From: Xanthomarina spongicola
GTDB lineage: Bacteria; Bacteroidota; Bacteroidia; Flavobacteriales; Flavobacteriaceae
Direction of reading: 5' to 3'
Assembly (NCBI RefSeq): GCF_003148645.1
Contig: NZ_QGGP01000002.1
Coordinates: 5,001 to 69,000 of the forward strand
DNA length: 64,000 bases
Part shown: positions 10,408 to 19,592 of the stretch, piece after piece
How the letters are laid out: every line of letters starts with the position of its first letter
Numbering within the stretch: the first letter of the stretch is position 1
Program-made: the position numbers and the translations under genes
Notes under the pieces: model-generated
Told to the model about the DNA's origin: nothing
The model's input: the letters and a program-made list of their open reading frames with translations, nothing else
Databases searched by the model: none

Positions 10408-11223
10408 TTAATGATTAATGAAATCTAAAATTGGCAGATACAAGCTATCGGATACATTTTTATAAATAGCATTATGACCAAAATCTTCTAACAAGAGAAT
10501 AGTAGCATTATCTCCTGCAGCCTGCTGTAAATCTTGACTATGACTATATGAAATTGTTTGATCATTCTTACTATGAACATACAATATTGGGATTCTGATA
10601 TCTCTAGCATAGTCTATATTATTCCAAATGTTTGGCCAAAGCCACTGAAAAGTAGTCGATGTTATTTCCTTTTCTACGAGTACTTGTTGTATTGAAGAAA
10701 ATGGAGCATGTATAATTAATTTTGAAGGTGCAGGCTCCATTTTATTAGCAATCCCATGAAGTGGAGCACTTCCCATGGAATGAGACAATGCAATTCTTTT
10801 TTCTGAATTTGGTGTTACACTTATAAACTGATTATAGGCTGAAAGAGCGTCTTCATAAAGGCTTGTTTCTGTTGGAGTCCCAGTGCTGTTGCCAAATCCA
10901 GAATAAGAAAAAACATATGAAGAGAACCCCTTGTCAAATAGATATTTCTGAACAGGTAACCATTCATATAAGGCTTCACCATTTCCGGTACAAATGAAAA
11001 TGGCAGGAGCAGTTTCATTTTTTAAAAGAAAGTTAGCTTTAAGTACTCTGTCCTCCATTTGAATGTCTAACTTTTCTAATTGAAGACTATCTAGAGGACT
11101 TTCTTTTTCTTCAACAAGAACTATTAGTGACATTATTTCTTTAGACTTATATGAACGAATAATAAATATTATTGCAATAGAAGCTATAAGAATTAGTAAT
11201 ATAAAAATTACACTTTTTTTCAT
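10408..11223 (-). CDS. Membrane-anchored alpha/beta hydrolase
   Basis: 271 aa with an N-terminal transmembrane anchor (residues 4-22) and then an alpha/beta-hydrolase domain. Triad candidates are Ser149 in SHSMGS, Asp221 in HSKNDQT and His250 in EDFGHN; the oxyanion-side motif is CTGNGEALY (78-86). The nucleophile elbow is S-H-S-M-G, with Ser instead of the usual first Gly. The fold resembles the FrsA/BEM46-like serine hydrolases (YSGFGNSTGTPTE). The substrate is unknown, probably an ester or acyl group at the outer face of the inner membrane. No operon partner is visible. Confidence 0.85.
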   Translation of the reverse strand: MKKSVIFILLILIASIAIIFIIRSYKSKEIMSLIVLVEEKESPLDSLQLEKLDIQMEDRVLKANFLLKNETAPAIFICTGNGEALYEWLPVQKYLFDKGFSSYVFSYSGFGNSTGTPTETSLYEDALSAYNQFISVTPNSEKRIALSHSMGSAPLHGIANKMEPAPSKLIIHAPFSSIQQVLVEKEITSTTFQWLWPNIWNNIDYARDIRIPILYVHSKNDQTISYSHSQDLQQAAGDNATILLLEDFGHNAIYKNVSDSLYLPILDFINH

Positions 11224-11355
11224 TATTGAGCTTTTGTGTGATACAATGCATTAATTTATAATTTTTAAACTGTATATATCAACAATTCCTGTTTGTTGGC
11301 AGTCAGGAGCGAAGTTCGTTTATTTTTTAATAGAAACTTTTCCAACATTCATGCC

Positions 11356-11580
11356 TCATTCTATAATTTCATAATCGATACTTAGTTTTCGCAAAGCTCT
11401 TAAAGCAGAGCCAGAGTTTTTATCTTCTATCTCTATATCTACAGAATCTCCTTCTAAGAGTATGTCTGTAAGTTCATTCGATAGTAATCCATTCATGTTT
11501 GACGAAATCTCAGCAATACAGTTGGCTATCGCTCTTTTATCTGGTCTCTGAGCATCACAAGACAATAAATTTAATTTCAT
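11356..11580 (-). CDS. Small protein of unknown function
   Basis: 74 aa, not recognised. The composition is protein-like: acidic, with two likely amphipathic helices (RAIANCIAEISSNMNG; SALRALRKLSI) and two short strands (SVDIEIED; DYEIIE). No signal peptide or membrane segment. It is flanked by spacers of 130 and 160 bp and stands alone. The regular spacing of hydrophobic residues supports a small alpha/beta fold, but the gene call rests on the open frame and composition only. Confidence 0.5.
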   Translation of the reverse strand: MKLNLLSCDAQRPDKRAIANCIAEISSNMNGLLSNELTDILLEGDSVDIEIEDKNSGSALRALRKLSIDYEIIE

Positions 11581-11742
11581 AATAAGAATTTAATGCAAGA
11601 TACTAGAGTTGAGTTGAATCTGGATTATACTTATTGTATTTTCATTTTAATAAAGCATGATGCATGAATTTCACTGTTAAATTATTTATATCTGTAGTTT
11701 CTGCAGGAATGATGTTTGTTTAATTTTTAGGTTAACCTCAAC

Positions 11743-12180
11743 TTATTTGTTTGTCCAAAAGAAATGTAAGTCTGGATCTTTTTCAAAACCCAAGCGTTGG
11801 TATAAATGTTGTGCTGGATTATTAGCTGCTGTTTGTATAGCCAATCCTTTTAAATTGTTTTCAATACAGTAGCTTTTAGCTTTATTTATTAATGCTTCTC
11901 CAATGCCTTCTCCACGATAGTTTGAACCTACATACAAATCGTTTAACAAATACATAGCTTCCATGGATACCGAAGAAAACAAAGGATATAATTGCGTAAA
12001 ACCAATAGCTTTGTTTTCTATATAGGCTATAAAAATAATGGAGTCGTTATTTTTTAGTCTTTCAAATAAAAATTGTTTTGCAGCATAAAAATCTGAAGGC
12101 TGTTTATAAAACATACGATAGCCATCAAATAATGGAATTAAATGGTCTAAGTGTTCTATTTGTGCTTTTATTATAGTCAT
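11743..12180 (-). CDS. GNAT family N-acetyltransferase
   Basis: 145 aa, cytoplasmic. The acetyl-CoA binding motif A is at about residues 88-107 (YVGSNYRGEGIGEALINKAK, with R/Q-x-x-G-x-G/A), preceded by the strand LNDLYV and followed by the motif B pattern NPAQHLYQRLGFEKD. The substrate cannot be predicted. It lies after the terminator of the coiled-coil membrane gene and is probably monocistronic. Confidence 0.9.
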   Translation of the reverse strand: MTIIKAQIEHLDHLIPLFDGYRMFYKQPSDFYAAKQFLFERLKNNDSIIFIAYIENKAIGFTQLYPLFSSVSMEAMYLLNDLYVGSNYRGEGIGEALINKAKSYCIENNLKGLAIQTAANNPAQHLYQRLGFEKDPDLHFFWTNK

Positions 12181-12184
12181 AAAA

Positions 12185-12214
12185 AAAATCTGTAAACGTG
12201 AATTTACAGATTTT
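12185..12214 (-). terminator. Rho-independent terminator
   Basis: A 12-bp perfect stem AAAATCTGTAAA/TTTACAGATTTT with a six-base loop; on the minus strand a T tract follows. It lies 28 bp downstream of the coiled-coil membrane protein gene. Confidence 0.9.
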
Positions 12215-12242
12215 AAATATGTTTAGAAAAGGAAAAGTGTAT

Positions 12243-12872
12243 TTAACTCCCTTTTTGTTTATTTAATTCGTCTTGTAATTGACGTCTTACTTTTTGTTCT
12301 CGTTCTAAAGCAACTTTTCTATGTTCGTCAAATTCTTCTTCAATTTCTTCAAGTGCAATCTTAGCTTCTTTAGTTATTAAATGACTGTTTTTAAATTTAT
12401 AGATAAAGAATATTAAAAAAGCCAGTAAGCCTGCAATAATAGACCACATTAACACATTGTAACTAGACTTGCTCATTTGTAAACCAAATAGAGCCATGTT
12501 GTTTTTTTCGTTAGTGGTTTTGTCTAAAGTAGCTTGCGTTGTTGAAAGATTTGCTTTTAAATCTGTAATTTCTTTAGTCTGTGCATCAACTATAGTTTGA
12601 GTATCTTTTAATTCTTTTTTCAATGTATTTAATGAATCGTTTGTATGTGCTTGTAAAGTAGTTAACATACTACGTTTAACAGCTTCGTACATCGACCCGT
12701 TTACTCCTCTAAAATCACCAGATTTTTGAAGCACATATTCAAATTGATTATTAATGGTACTATTGTCTAGTGATAGTTTATCGTCTTCATCTGAAGTTTC
12801 GGTTTGGGCATGTAACGTGTTGAAACTGCATAGTATAAATAAGGTAAAGGTGAAAATTTTAAACGTTTTCAT
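12243..12872 (-). CDS. Exported coiled-coil protein with one transmembrane helix
   Basis: 209 aa. Signal peptide (residues 1-22, ending LHAQ), an acidic linker, a helical region with heptad-like spacing (about 75-125; LNTLKKELKDTQTIVDAQ), one transmembrane helix (about 137-157; MLWSIIAGLLAFLIFFIYKF) and a charged, helical C-terminal tail of ~50 residues. The predicted topology places the coiled coil in the periplasm and the charged tail in the cytoplasm. Homologues in Flavobacteriia are often mislabelled as a tRNA methyltransferase; nothing in the sequence supports that. Function unknown; a scaffold or envelope-spanning role is a guess. Confidence 0.75.
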   Translation of the reverse strand: MKTFKIFTFTLFILCSFNTLHAQTETSDEDDKLSLDNSTINNQFEYVLQKSGDFRGVNGSMYEAVKRSMLTTLQAHTNDSLNTLKKELKDTQTIVDAQTKEITDLKANLSTTQATLDKTTNEKNNMALFGLQMSKSSYNVLMWSIIAGLLAFLIFFIYKFKNSHLITKEAKIALEEIEEEFDEHRKVALEREQKVRRQLQDELNKQKGS

Positions 12873-12940
12873 TTGGTTTTGTTAAGTTTTGTTGTTTACG
12901 AAAATAATAAATTAAGTTTAGTATCGATGGATAATAATGA

Positions 12941-12966
12941 AAAAGCCTTACGAATGCAAGGCTTTT
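12941..12966 (-). terminator. Rho-independent terminator downstream of GAPDH
   Basis: A 9-bp stem AAAAGCCTT/AAGGCTTTT around an 8-nt loop, with T runs on both strands. It lies 40 bp after the GAPDH stop. Confidence 0.85.
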
Positions 12967-13006
12967 TTATATACGAATGAAATAATGCTTTAGATGTTTT
13001 TATCTA

Positions 13007-14455
13007 CTAATAATAAGTAAAACGTCTAACTTTTGCTATATATTTTGCAAGTCTAATAACTTGATGACTATAACCATATTCGTTATCGTACCAGATATAT
13101 AATAAAGCATTTTTACCATCTTTTCTAACAATGGTAGCTTTGCTATCGTAAATAGCAGGAGCAGAGCTTCCTACAATATCGCTAGACACAAGCTCATCGC
13201 TTAATTCATATTTAATTTGCTCTACTAAATTACCTTCAAGAGCATATTTTTTAATAATATTATTAATACTTTCTACAGACGTTTCTTTTTCTAATTCTAA
13301 ACATAAAATTGCTAAAGAACCATTAGGAACAGGAACACGAATTGCATTCGATGTTAACTTACCTTCAAGTGCAGGTAATGCTTTTGCAACTGCACTACCA
13401 GCTCCAGTTTCTGTAATAACCATGTTTAATGCAGCTGCACGTCCACGACGGTATTTTTTATGAAAGTTATCTACTAAATTCTGGTCGTTAGTATAGGCAT
13501 GAATTGTTTCTAGATGCCCACTTTTTACACCAAGAGTATCTTCAACAGCTTTTAAAATAGGCGTAATAGCATTAGTAGTACAAGATGCTGCCGAAAAAAT
13601 ATCAACAGTATCTGGATTGTTTTCTAAATGGTTTACACCATGTACAATATTTGGAACGCCTTTACCTGGAGCAGTTAATAATACTTTATTAACGCCTTTA
13701 GAAGTTAAGTGTCTGCTTAATGCTTCTTTATCTCTAAAAGCTCCAGTGTTATCGATAACTAAAGCGTTGTTAATTCCATAAACAGTATAATCAATGTCTT
13801 CTGGATTATTTGCTGAAATAATATTTACAGTTGTTCCATTAATAATTAGAGCACTGTTTTTTAAGTCTGCTGTTACAGTTCCAGAAAAATCGCCATGTAC
13901 AGAATCATTTCTTAATAAAGATGCTCTTTTTTCTAAAACAGTTTGGTCTATAGTTCCACGAGTTACAATGGCTCTTAAACGTAATTGACTTCCTTTTCCA
14001 GTACGTGTCATTAATTCTCTAGCTACTAAACGCCCAATTCTACCAAAACCGTAAAGTACTACGTCCTTAGGCTTGATAGCTTCATCTTTGTTTGCATCTT
14101 TTAATTTGTCTGCAACAAAAGCTAATGCATTGCTATACTTTTTTTCTTCTAAATGAAATTCGTAAGTTAATTTACCAATATCTAATTTAGCAGGAGGCAA
14201 GTCTAGTGTTTGAATAGCTTGTGCAATTTCAACAGAGTCGAAAATAGAAATTGGTTTCTGAACGAATTCACCTGCATATTCGTGTAGGTTAAGAATTTCA
14301 CTAACGTTTCTATCTATTAACTGATTTCTAAAAAGAACCAATTCAATAGATTTGTCGTACCATAGGTCGCTTACTATTTTAATAAACTCTACAGTCGCTT
14401 TTCTTCTGTCTGCTTGAAAAGCTAATTCGCTTTCATAAGTCTCGTTAAAACTCAT
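13007..14455 (-). CDS. gap: Glyceraldehyde-3-phosphate dehydrogenase, long form
   Basis: 482 aa, ~145 residues longer than a classical GAPDH. The C-terminal ~350 residues are a complete phosphorylating GAPDH: NAD-binding GFGRIGR at 136-142, catalytic SAASCTTNAITP with Cys292, and the partner His319 in ETIHAYTN. The N-terminal ~125 residues (helical, from MSFNETYESELAFQADRRK) form an extra domain found in a subgroup of bacterial GAPDHs. The enzyme converts glyceraldehyde-3-phosphate to 1,3-bisphosphoglycerate; a gluconeogenic bias is possible but not visible here. A promoter element lies ~70 bp upstream at 14523 and a terminator downstream. Confidence 0.93.
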   Translation of the reverse strand: MSFNETYESELAFQADRRKATVEFIKIVSDLWYDKSIELVLFRNQLIDRNVSEILNLHEYAGEFVQKPISIFDSVEIAQAIQTLDLPPAKLDIGKLTYEFHLEEKKYSNALAFVADKLKDANKDEAIKPKDVVLYGFGRIGRLVARELMTRTGKGSQLRLRAIVTRGTIDQTVLEKRASLLRNDSVHGDFSGTVTADLKNSALIINGTTVNIISANNPEDIDYTVYGINNALVIDNTGAFRDKEALSRHLTSKGVNKVLLTAPGKGVPNIVHGVNHLENNPDTVDIFSAASCTTNAITPILKAVEDTLGVKSGHLETIHAYTNDQNLVDNFHKKYRRGRAAALNMVITETGAGSAVAKALPALEGKLTSNAIRVPVPNGSLAILCLELEKETSVESINNIIKKYALEGNLVEQIKYELSDELVSSDIVGSSAPAIYDSKATIVRKDGKNALLYIWYDNEYGYSHQVIRLAKYIAKVRRFTYY

Positions 14456-14522
14456 TGTATTTAATTTTTAGTGTGTTGTTAATATTTTTCAACTTGGTAA
14501 ATTGCCTTATTGAATTTGGTTG

Positions 14523-14530
14523 CAAAAATA
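14523..14530 (-). promoter_or_regulatory. TAnnTTTG -10 element of the GAPDH gene
   Basis: Minus-strand TATTTTTG, 67 nt before the start codon. No -33 box was recognised. Confidence 0.45.
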
Positions 14531-14571
14531 AGATATTTAAGTTGTATTTAAACCAGATTTTATAAAATAAA

Positions 14572-14596
14572 AATCCCTCAGAAAAACTGAAGGATT
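14572..14596 (-). terminator. Rho-independent terminator of the Deg protease gene
   Basis: Stem AATCC-T-TCAG/CTGA-G-GGATT in minus-strand RNA (one U-G pair) with a five-U loop, followed by TTTTATTTT. It lies 22 bp after the protease stop codon. Confidence 0.75.
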
Positions 14597-14618
14597 GTGA
14601 ATCATTTTCTTATGTTTT

Positions 14619-16028
14619 TTATTTAAAGTTATAGCGTTCTATTTCGCCTTTTGAATTTATTAGTTCAATTCGCATAGGTTCGTATGGTGATTTATTTCTA
14701 ATGATATCTTGAACATCATCTACATTATTTACTTTTATGTTATTAATGGCAGTTACAATATTGCCTTCGTTAACACCATTGGCTCTTAAATATTTAGAAT
14801 AATTTTCACCCAATCGAGATATTTTAACACCATAAGAAGTGTTGTATTTTTTAAGATCGTCTTTAGATGCATTTCTTACAATGCCAAATTGAGGTATTGT
14901 ATACGATTGATTTCTAGTTAAAGTTACAGGAATTACTTTTTCATTCCCATTTCTTAGAATGCTTACTTTTACAACATCATCAGGACGTTTAGTACTCAAA
15001 TATCCAGATAAATCTGAAAATTTTGAAATCTTAACATGGTCAATTTTCTTTATTATATCACCAGATTCAAGTCCTGCCATGTCTGCTCCAGATTGTTCTT
15101 CTACAGTATCGATGTAAAATCCTTCCGTTTCATTAACGCTTAGTTTTTCAGCAAAACCACTATTTAAAGCACCTCCAGATACACCTAAAATACCATTTTG
15201 TACGTTACCATATTCAATAATATCTTGAACAACTTTTCTAGCTATATTACTTGGAACAGCAAAAGAATATCCAATGTATGAACCAGTTTGCGAGGAAATA
15301 GCTGTGTTAATTCCTATTAAGTCTCCATTAGAATTTACCAAAGCACCACCAGAATTTCCGGGATTTACAGCAGCATCTGTTTGTATAAAAGATTGATTAT
15401 TTCTACCAGATAAATCTCTGGATTTAGCACTAATAATTCCTGCAGTCACAGTTGAAGTTAGATTAAACGGATTTCCAACAGCTAGAACCCATTCTCCAAT
15501 TTTAGCTTGATCGCTATCTCCAAAAGTAGTAAACGGTAAATCTTCTTCTGCTTCAATTTTTAATAATGCAATATCAGTTTTGTCGTCTGTTCCAATAATT
15601 TCAGCGTTATAAGTTCTATTGTCATTTAGTGTTACCGAAAGTTCTCTAGAACCATCTATTACATGATTGTTAGTAATTATATAGCCATCAGGAGAAATAA
15701 TAACACCAGAACCTGTACCTACTTGATATCTTTGTGGAGATCTACCATAGAATAAATCTTCAAAAGTCATTTGCCCAGAATTTCCCAACGTAGTGTTTTT
15801 AACGTGTACAACAGTATGAACAGTTTTTTCTGCAGCTTTTGTAAAGTCTATACTACTTTCAGGCAAAAATTTTGTGTTAGTAGAATTATTTACCGGAATT
15901 GCAAAAGGCAATTCTTCGGTTTGAGCAGTTTGAATAGGTTGCTTTTTTTCTATAAAAATTTTGTAGGTAGATAATGTGATAGCTCCACCTAACACAGAAA
16001 CTAAAACTAAAGTTAAAATCTTTTTCAT
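14619..16028 (-). CDS. Periplasmic Deg/HtrA serine endoprotease with two PDZ domains
   Basis: 469 aa. An N-terminal signal or anchor (about 4-24) is followed by a trypsin-like domain with the full triad: His122 (IITNNHVIDG), Asp152 (TDIALLKI) and Ser226 (NPGNSGGAL). Two PDZ domains follow at about 275-370 and 385-465. Deg proteases degrade or refold misfolded envelope proteins. The length and domain plan match DegP/DegQ. Monocistronic, with its own terminator; no stress promoter could be identified. Confidence 0.95.
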   Translation of the reverse strand: MKKILTLVLVSVLGGAITLSTYKIFIEKKQPIQTAQTEELPFAIPVNNSTNTKFLPESSIDFTKAAEKTVHTVVHVKNTTLGNSGQMTFEDLFYGRSPQRYQVGTGSGVIISPDGYIITNNHVIDGSRELSVTLNDNRTYNAEIIGTDDKTDIALLKIEAEEDLPFTTFGDSDQAKIGEWVLAVGNPFNLTSTVTAGIISAKSRDLSGRNNQSFIQTDAAVNPGNSGGALVNSNGDLIGINTAISSQTGSYIGYSFAVPSNIARKVVQDIIEYGNVQNGILGVSGGALNSGFAEKLSVNETEGFYIDTVEEQSGADMAGLESGDIIKKIDHVKISKFSDLSGYLSTKRPDDVVKVSILRNGNEKVIPVTLTRNQSYTIPQFGIVRNASKDDLKKYNTSYGVKISRLGENYSKYLRANGVNEGNIVTAINNIKVNNVDDVQDIIRNKSPYEPMRIELINSKGEIERYNFK

Positions 16029-16165
16029 TATTTATTAGGTTTAAAGGGTTTGTAAATTAATAACGATTAAAATTAAATTTTTATTGAATCAGTTTTTAAG
16101 TTTTAACGATTTTTAACGTCTGTTTTAACGACGATTTAACATGCCAATAAACAATGTTTAATTCT

Positions 16166-16173
16166 TATATTTG
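16166..16173 (+). promoter_or_regulatory. TAnnTTTG -10 element of the dapF operon
   Basis: TATATTTG ending 8 nt before the dapF ATG, which implies a very short or absent 5' leader. It lies between divergent genes (Deg protease and dapF). Confidence 0.65.
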
Positions 16174-16181
16174 CCTTGCTT

Positions 16182-16961
16182 ATGAAACTTTCATTTTATA
16201 AATATCAAGGAACAGGAAACGATTTTGTGATGATTGATAATCGTCAACAACTATTCGACAAAAACAATACCAAGTTAGTTGCTAAACTATGCGACAGACG
16301 TTTTGGCATAGGAGCAGATGGACTAATTTTATTGGAAAATCATCCAGAATTAGATTTTAAAATGGTATATTATAATGCCGATGGGAATGAAAGCTCTATG
16401 TGTGGAAATGGAGGTAGATGCCTTACTGCGTTTGCCAATTATTTGGGTATTATTAATAAAAAAGCAACTTTTGAAGCTATAGATGGATTGCATCATGCCT
16501 TTATTGAAAACAAAGTTGTAAAGCTTCAGATGCAAGATGTTTTATCAGTTGAAAAACATCAGAACCATGTATTTTTAAATACAGGTTCGCCTCATCATGT
16601 GCAAATGAAATCTCAATTACAAGAACTTTCTATTAAAGAAATTGGATCCAAAATAAGATATGGACAACCATATAATGAAACAGGAGCTAATGTTAATTTT
16701 GTAAAAAAGCTTTCAGAAAACACATTTCAAGTTAGAACTTACGAACGTGGTGTAGAAGACGAAACTTTATCTTGTGGGACAGGAGTTACAGCTGTAGCCA
16801 TTGCCATGTTTGAAACTGGTGAAACTAAAAGCAACTTAATAACTCTTGAAACAGAAGGAGGAAATCTTCAGGTTACTTTTGATAAGGAAAAAGGTATTTA
16901 TAGAAATATCTGGTTAATTGGACCTGCAGTTCAAGTTTTTAAAGGCACAATTTCATGGTAA
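16182..16961 (+). CDS. dapF: Diaminopimelate epimerase
   Basis: 259 aa from the ATG at 16182 (MKLSFYKYQGTGNDF); an upstream in-frame TTG would add two residues but falls at the expected transcription start. DapF epimerises LL- to meso-diaminopimelate for peptidoglycan and lysine synthesis without a cofactor, using two cysteines: Cys74 in MCGNGGRC and Cys198 in SCGTGV. Length and the N-terminal TGNDF signature are standard. First gene of a tight operon: dapF, GNAT (7-bp overlap), mltG (1-bp overlap) and a DUF2279 gene. Confidence 0.97.
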   Translation: MKLSFYKYQGTGNDFVMIDNRQQLFDKNNTKLVAKLCDRRFGIGADGLILLENHPELDFKMVYYNADGNESSMCGNGGRCLTAFANYLGIINKKATFEAIDGLHHAFIENKVVKLQMQDVLSVEKHQNHVFLNTGSPHHVQMKSQLQELSIKEIGSKIRYGQPYNETGANVNFVKKLSENTFQVRTYERGVEDETLSCGTGVTAVAIAMFETGETKSNLITLETEGGNLQVTFDKEKGIYRNIWLIGPAVQVFKGTISW

Positions 16962-17476
16962 CATTAAAAGGAGAACATATTTATTTGAGAGCTCTGGAGC
17001 CAGAAGATTTAGAGTTTATTCACGCTATTGAAAACAATGAGGTTATTTGGGAGCTAAGTAACACACAAACACCTTACTCTAAATTTCTAATAAAACAATA
17101 TCTAGAAAACGCTCATAAAGATATTTATGAAGTGAAACAATTACGTTTAATAATTTCAAATTATAGTAATATTGCACTTGGAATGATTGATCTTTTTGAT
17201 TTCGATTTTAAAAATAGTAGAGCAGGAGTAGGAGTGCTCATAAAAGATACTGCCGAAAGGCAAAAAGGAATTGGAAATGAAGCTTTAGAGTTATTGGTAC
17301 AATATTGTAAAACACATTTAAATTTGCATCAATTGTATTGTAATATTTCGGAAGATAATGAAGCAAGTTTAAAGTTGTTTTCTAAACATGGATTTCAAAT
17401 TGTAGGATTAAAAAAAGATTGGAACTTTGTAAACGGTTCCTATAAAAACGAATATTTACTTCAACTTATTAATTAA
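16955..17476 (+). CDS. GNAT family acetyltransferase (RimJ/RimL-like)
   Basis: 173 aa, cytoplasmic. It starts TLKGEHIYLRALEPEDLEFI, the common opening of RimL-type acetyltransferases, with the acetyl-CoA site AERQKGIGNEALELL and the closing NEASLKLFSKHGFQIVG pattern. Targets in this branch include protein N-termini, diamines and antibiotics; none can be chosen. Start overlaps dapF by 7 bp and the stop overlaps the mltG start (TAATG), so it is translationally coupled to cell-wall genes. Confidence 0.9.
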   Translation: MVTLKGEHIYLRALEPEDLEFIHAIENNEVIWELSNTQTPYSKFLIKQYLENAHKDIYEVKQLRLIISNYSNIALGMIDLFDFDFKNSRAGVGVLIKDTAERQKGIGNEALELLVQYCKTHLNLHQLYCNISEDNEASLKLFSKHGFQIVGLKKDWNFVNGSYKNEYLLQLIN

Positions 17477-18519
17477 TGTATTTTAAAAAAATTCTTTGGG
17501 CAATTGCCTTAATTGGTTTAATAATAGCTGGATTATTTGCTAACTATATATATGGTGTTATGTTAGATAAAAACACTGCATTTAATAATAAGGAAGCTTT
17601 TATATATGTACCAACAAATGGAACTTATGCAGATGTTAGAGAACAACTAGAGCCATTATTAAAAGACATCAATAAATTTGATGCTTTAGCTAAGCAGAAA
17701 AAGTATATATCTAATATTAAAGCAGGTCGATTTGTTATTAGAAAAGACATGAATAATAATGATATTATTAATTCCATTAGAAGCAATAATCTACCAATTC
17801 AACTTTCTTTTAATAATCAATCTAATCTTGAATCTCTAGCTAGTAGAGTTTCTGTACAAATTGAAGCAGATAGTTTAACACTCTTTGAGGCTATGAAAGA
17901 TGAAACATTTTTATCTAAAAATTCATTTTCAGATGCAACAGCTTTAGGAATGTATATTCCGAATAGTTATGAGTTTTTCTGGAATACATCTGCTATTGAA
18001 TATAGAGATAGAATGTTAAAAGAATACAATAGGTTTTGGAATGATAGCCGAAAAGAAAAAGCAAAAACCATTGGATTAACTCAAAACGAAGTAATGACCT
18101 TAGCTTCAATTGTTCATGAAGAATCTAAACAAGCTATAGAACAACCCAGAATTGCAGGTGTTTATTTAAACAGATTAAGAATTGGCATGCCTCTACAGGC
18201 AGATCCAACTTTAAAATTTGCAGCATATCAATTACCACAATATAAAAATACAGTTATAAAACGAGTTTTAAATGTGCATAAAGAAATAGATTCTCCTTAC
18301 AATACTTATATGTATGCAGGCTTACCACCAGGATTAATTACAATGCCAGATATTTCTGCTATTGATGCTGTTTTAAATCCTGAAAAACATAAATATCTTT
18401 ATTTTGCTGCAGATGCCAATAAGTTAGGGTATCATAAATTTGCAACAAATTTAAGTCAGCATAATGCTAATGCTAGAGAATATCAAAGATATTTGTCTTC
18501 ACAAGGAATAAATAAATAG
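17476..18519 (+). CDS. mltG: Endolytic transglycosylase MltG (YceG family)
   Basis: 347 aa with one N-terminal transmembrane helix (6-26), a LysM-like region, and the YceG catalytic domain. The conserved glutamate lies in LASIVHEES (Glu216 of the EE pair), followed by the family segments RIAGVYLNRL, MPLQADPTLKFA and YNTYMYAGLPPGLI. MltG cuts nascent glycan strands at the inner membrane and sets their length. It is third in the dapF operon and followed 2 bp later by the DUF2279 gene. Confidence 0.95.
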   Translation: MYFKKILWAIALIGLIIAGLFANYIYGVMLDKNTAFNNKEAFIYVPTNGTYADVREQLEPLLKDINKFDALAKQKKYISNIKAGRFVIRKDMNNNDIINSIRSNNLPIQLSFNNQSNLESLASRVSVQIEADSLTLFEAMKDETFLSKNSFSDATALGMYIPNSYEFFWNTSAIEYRDRMLKEYNRFWNDSRKEKAKTIGLTQNEVMTLASIVHEESKQAIEQPRIAGVYLNRLRIGMPLQADPTLKFAAYQLPQYKNTVIKRVLNVHKEIDSPYNTYMYAGLPPGLITMPDISAIDAVLNPEKHKYLYFAADANKLGYHKFATNLSQHNANAREYQRYLSSQGINK

Positions 18520-18521
18520 AT

Positions 18522-19433
18522 TTGAGAATTCGTATTAAACATACCATCATTGCGTGTTTAATTACTTTTACATCTGTATCGCAAAGCAAGTTAAATACTT
18601 TTTTAAAACCTAGTGACACATTAAATAAGCCACGACGTAATTTGGTTGTTATTACTGAAACTTCAGTTGCTGCTTTAACGTTGGTTGGTTTAAATCAGCT
18701 TTGGTATGCAGATTATCCAAAATCTAAATTTCACACCTTAAATGATAATAGCGAATGGCTTCAAATGGATAAACTGGGTCATGTTTATTCTTCATACCAA
18801 TTAGGTAGAATAGGAGCCAATATGCTAGCTTGGAGTGGTGTAAGTAAAAAAGACCAATTAATTTATGGCTCTACTATTGGTTTTGCATTTTTAACTGTTG
18901 TAGAAGTTTTCGATGGTTTTTCCGAAGAATGGGGGTTTTCTTGGGGAGACATGGCTGCAAATGCTGCTGGAACTAGTTTGTTTGTTGGTCAGGAATTACT
19001 TTGGAGGGAACAACGTATGACTTTAAAATATTCATTCCATCAAACAGAATATGCAGCTCAAAATCCTGATAAGCTGGGAGATGGTTTGTCTCAGGAGTTT
19101 TTAAAAGATTACAACGGACAAACATATTGGTTAAGTATAAATTTACATTCCTTTTTTAAGGAAAGTAAAATTCCAGTTTGGTTAAATGTAGCATTTGGTT
19201 ATGGAGCAGATGGTATGATTTCTGGTACAAACGAAACAGATAATGATGATGTAACTTACCAAGACCCTTATAGGCAATATTACTTTAGTTTAGATATTGA
19301 TTTAACAAGAATTAAAACAAATTCTCATGTTTTAAAGACTGTTTTTGACATCTTTAATACGATAAAAGTGCCATTTCCAGCTATGGAATTCAACGATAAA
19401 AATGGCATAAAATTTCACGCTATATACTTTTAA
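18522..19433 (+). CDS. DUF2279 family periplasmic or outer-membrane protein
   Basis: 303 aa using a TTG start 2 bp after the mltG stop; there is no nearby ATG that keeps the signal peptide (residues 1-20, ending TSVSQ). The family core is the segment KLGHVYSSYQLGRIGANML plus VVEVFDGFSEEWGFSWGDMAANAAG, shared with YfiM-like proteins. The C-terminal half (YWLSINLHSFF, LNVAFGYGADGM) alternates like beta-strands, which suggests an outer-membrane or surface location. Function unknown; position in a cell-wall operon suggests an envelope role. Confidence 0.8.
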   Translation: MRIRIKHTIIACLITFTSVSQSKLNTFLKPSDTLNKPRRNLVVITETSVAALTLVGLNQLWYADYPKSKFHTLNDNSEWLQMDKLGHVYSSYQLGRIGANMLAWSGVSKKDQLIYGSTIGFAFLTVVEVFDGFSEEWGFSWGDMAANAAGTSLFVGQELLWREQRMTLKYSFHQTEYAAQNPDKLGDGLSQEFLKDYNGQTYWLSINLHSFFKESKIPVWLNVAFGYGADGMISGTNETDNDDVTYQDPYRQYYFSLDIDLTRIKTNSHVLKTVFDIFNTIKVPFPAMEFNDKNGIKFHAIYF

Positions 19434-19533
19434 TTGCATTTTAGCGACTAATTTTTGTTTCATTTTACTTCATATTTAGTTTTGAGTCATTGACCTACTT
19501 AATTGTTCATTTTCAGCATTCAATAAAATAATG

Positions 19534-19541
19534 TATATTTG
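19534..19541 (+). promoter_or_regulatory. TAnnTTTG -10 element
   Basis: TATATTTG followed by GCACG, 51 nt before the start of the lysozyme-like gene. Confidence 0.6.
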
Positions 19542-19592
19542 CACGCTGAAAATTTTGAATAATTTATTTATTAACACTAATAAATTAATGTT

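Noticed and set aside
12243-12872. tRNA methyltransferase label for the coiled-coil protein
   Set aside because: There is a signal peptide, coiled coil and membrane helix, but no SAM-binding motif; the real trmD is at 9635-10303.
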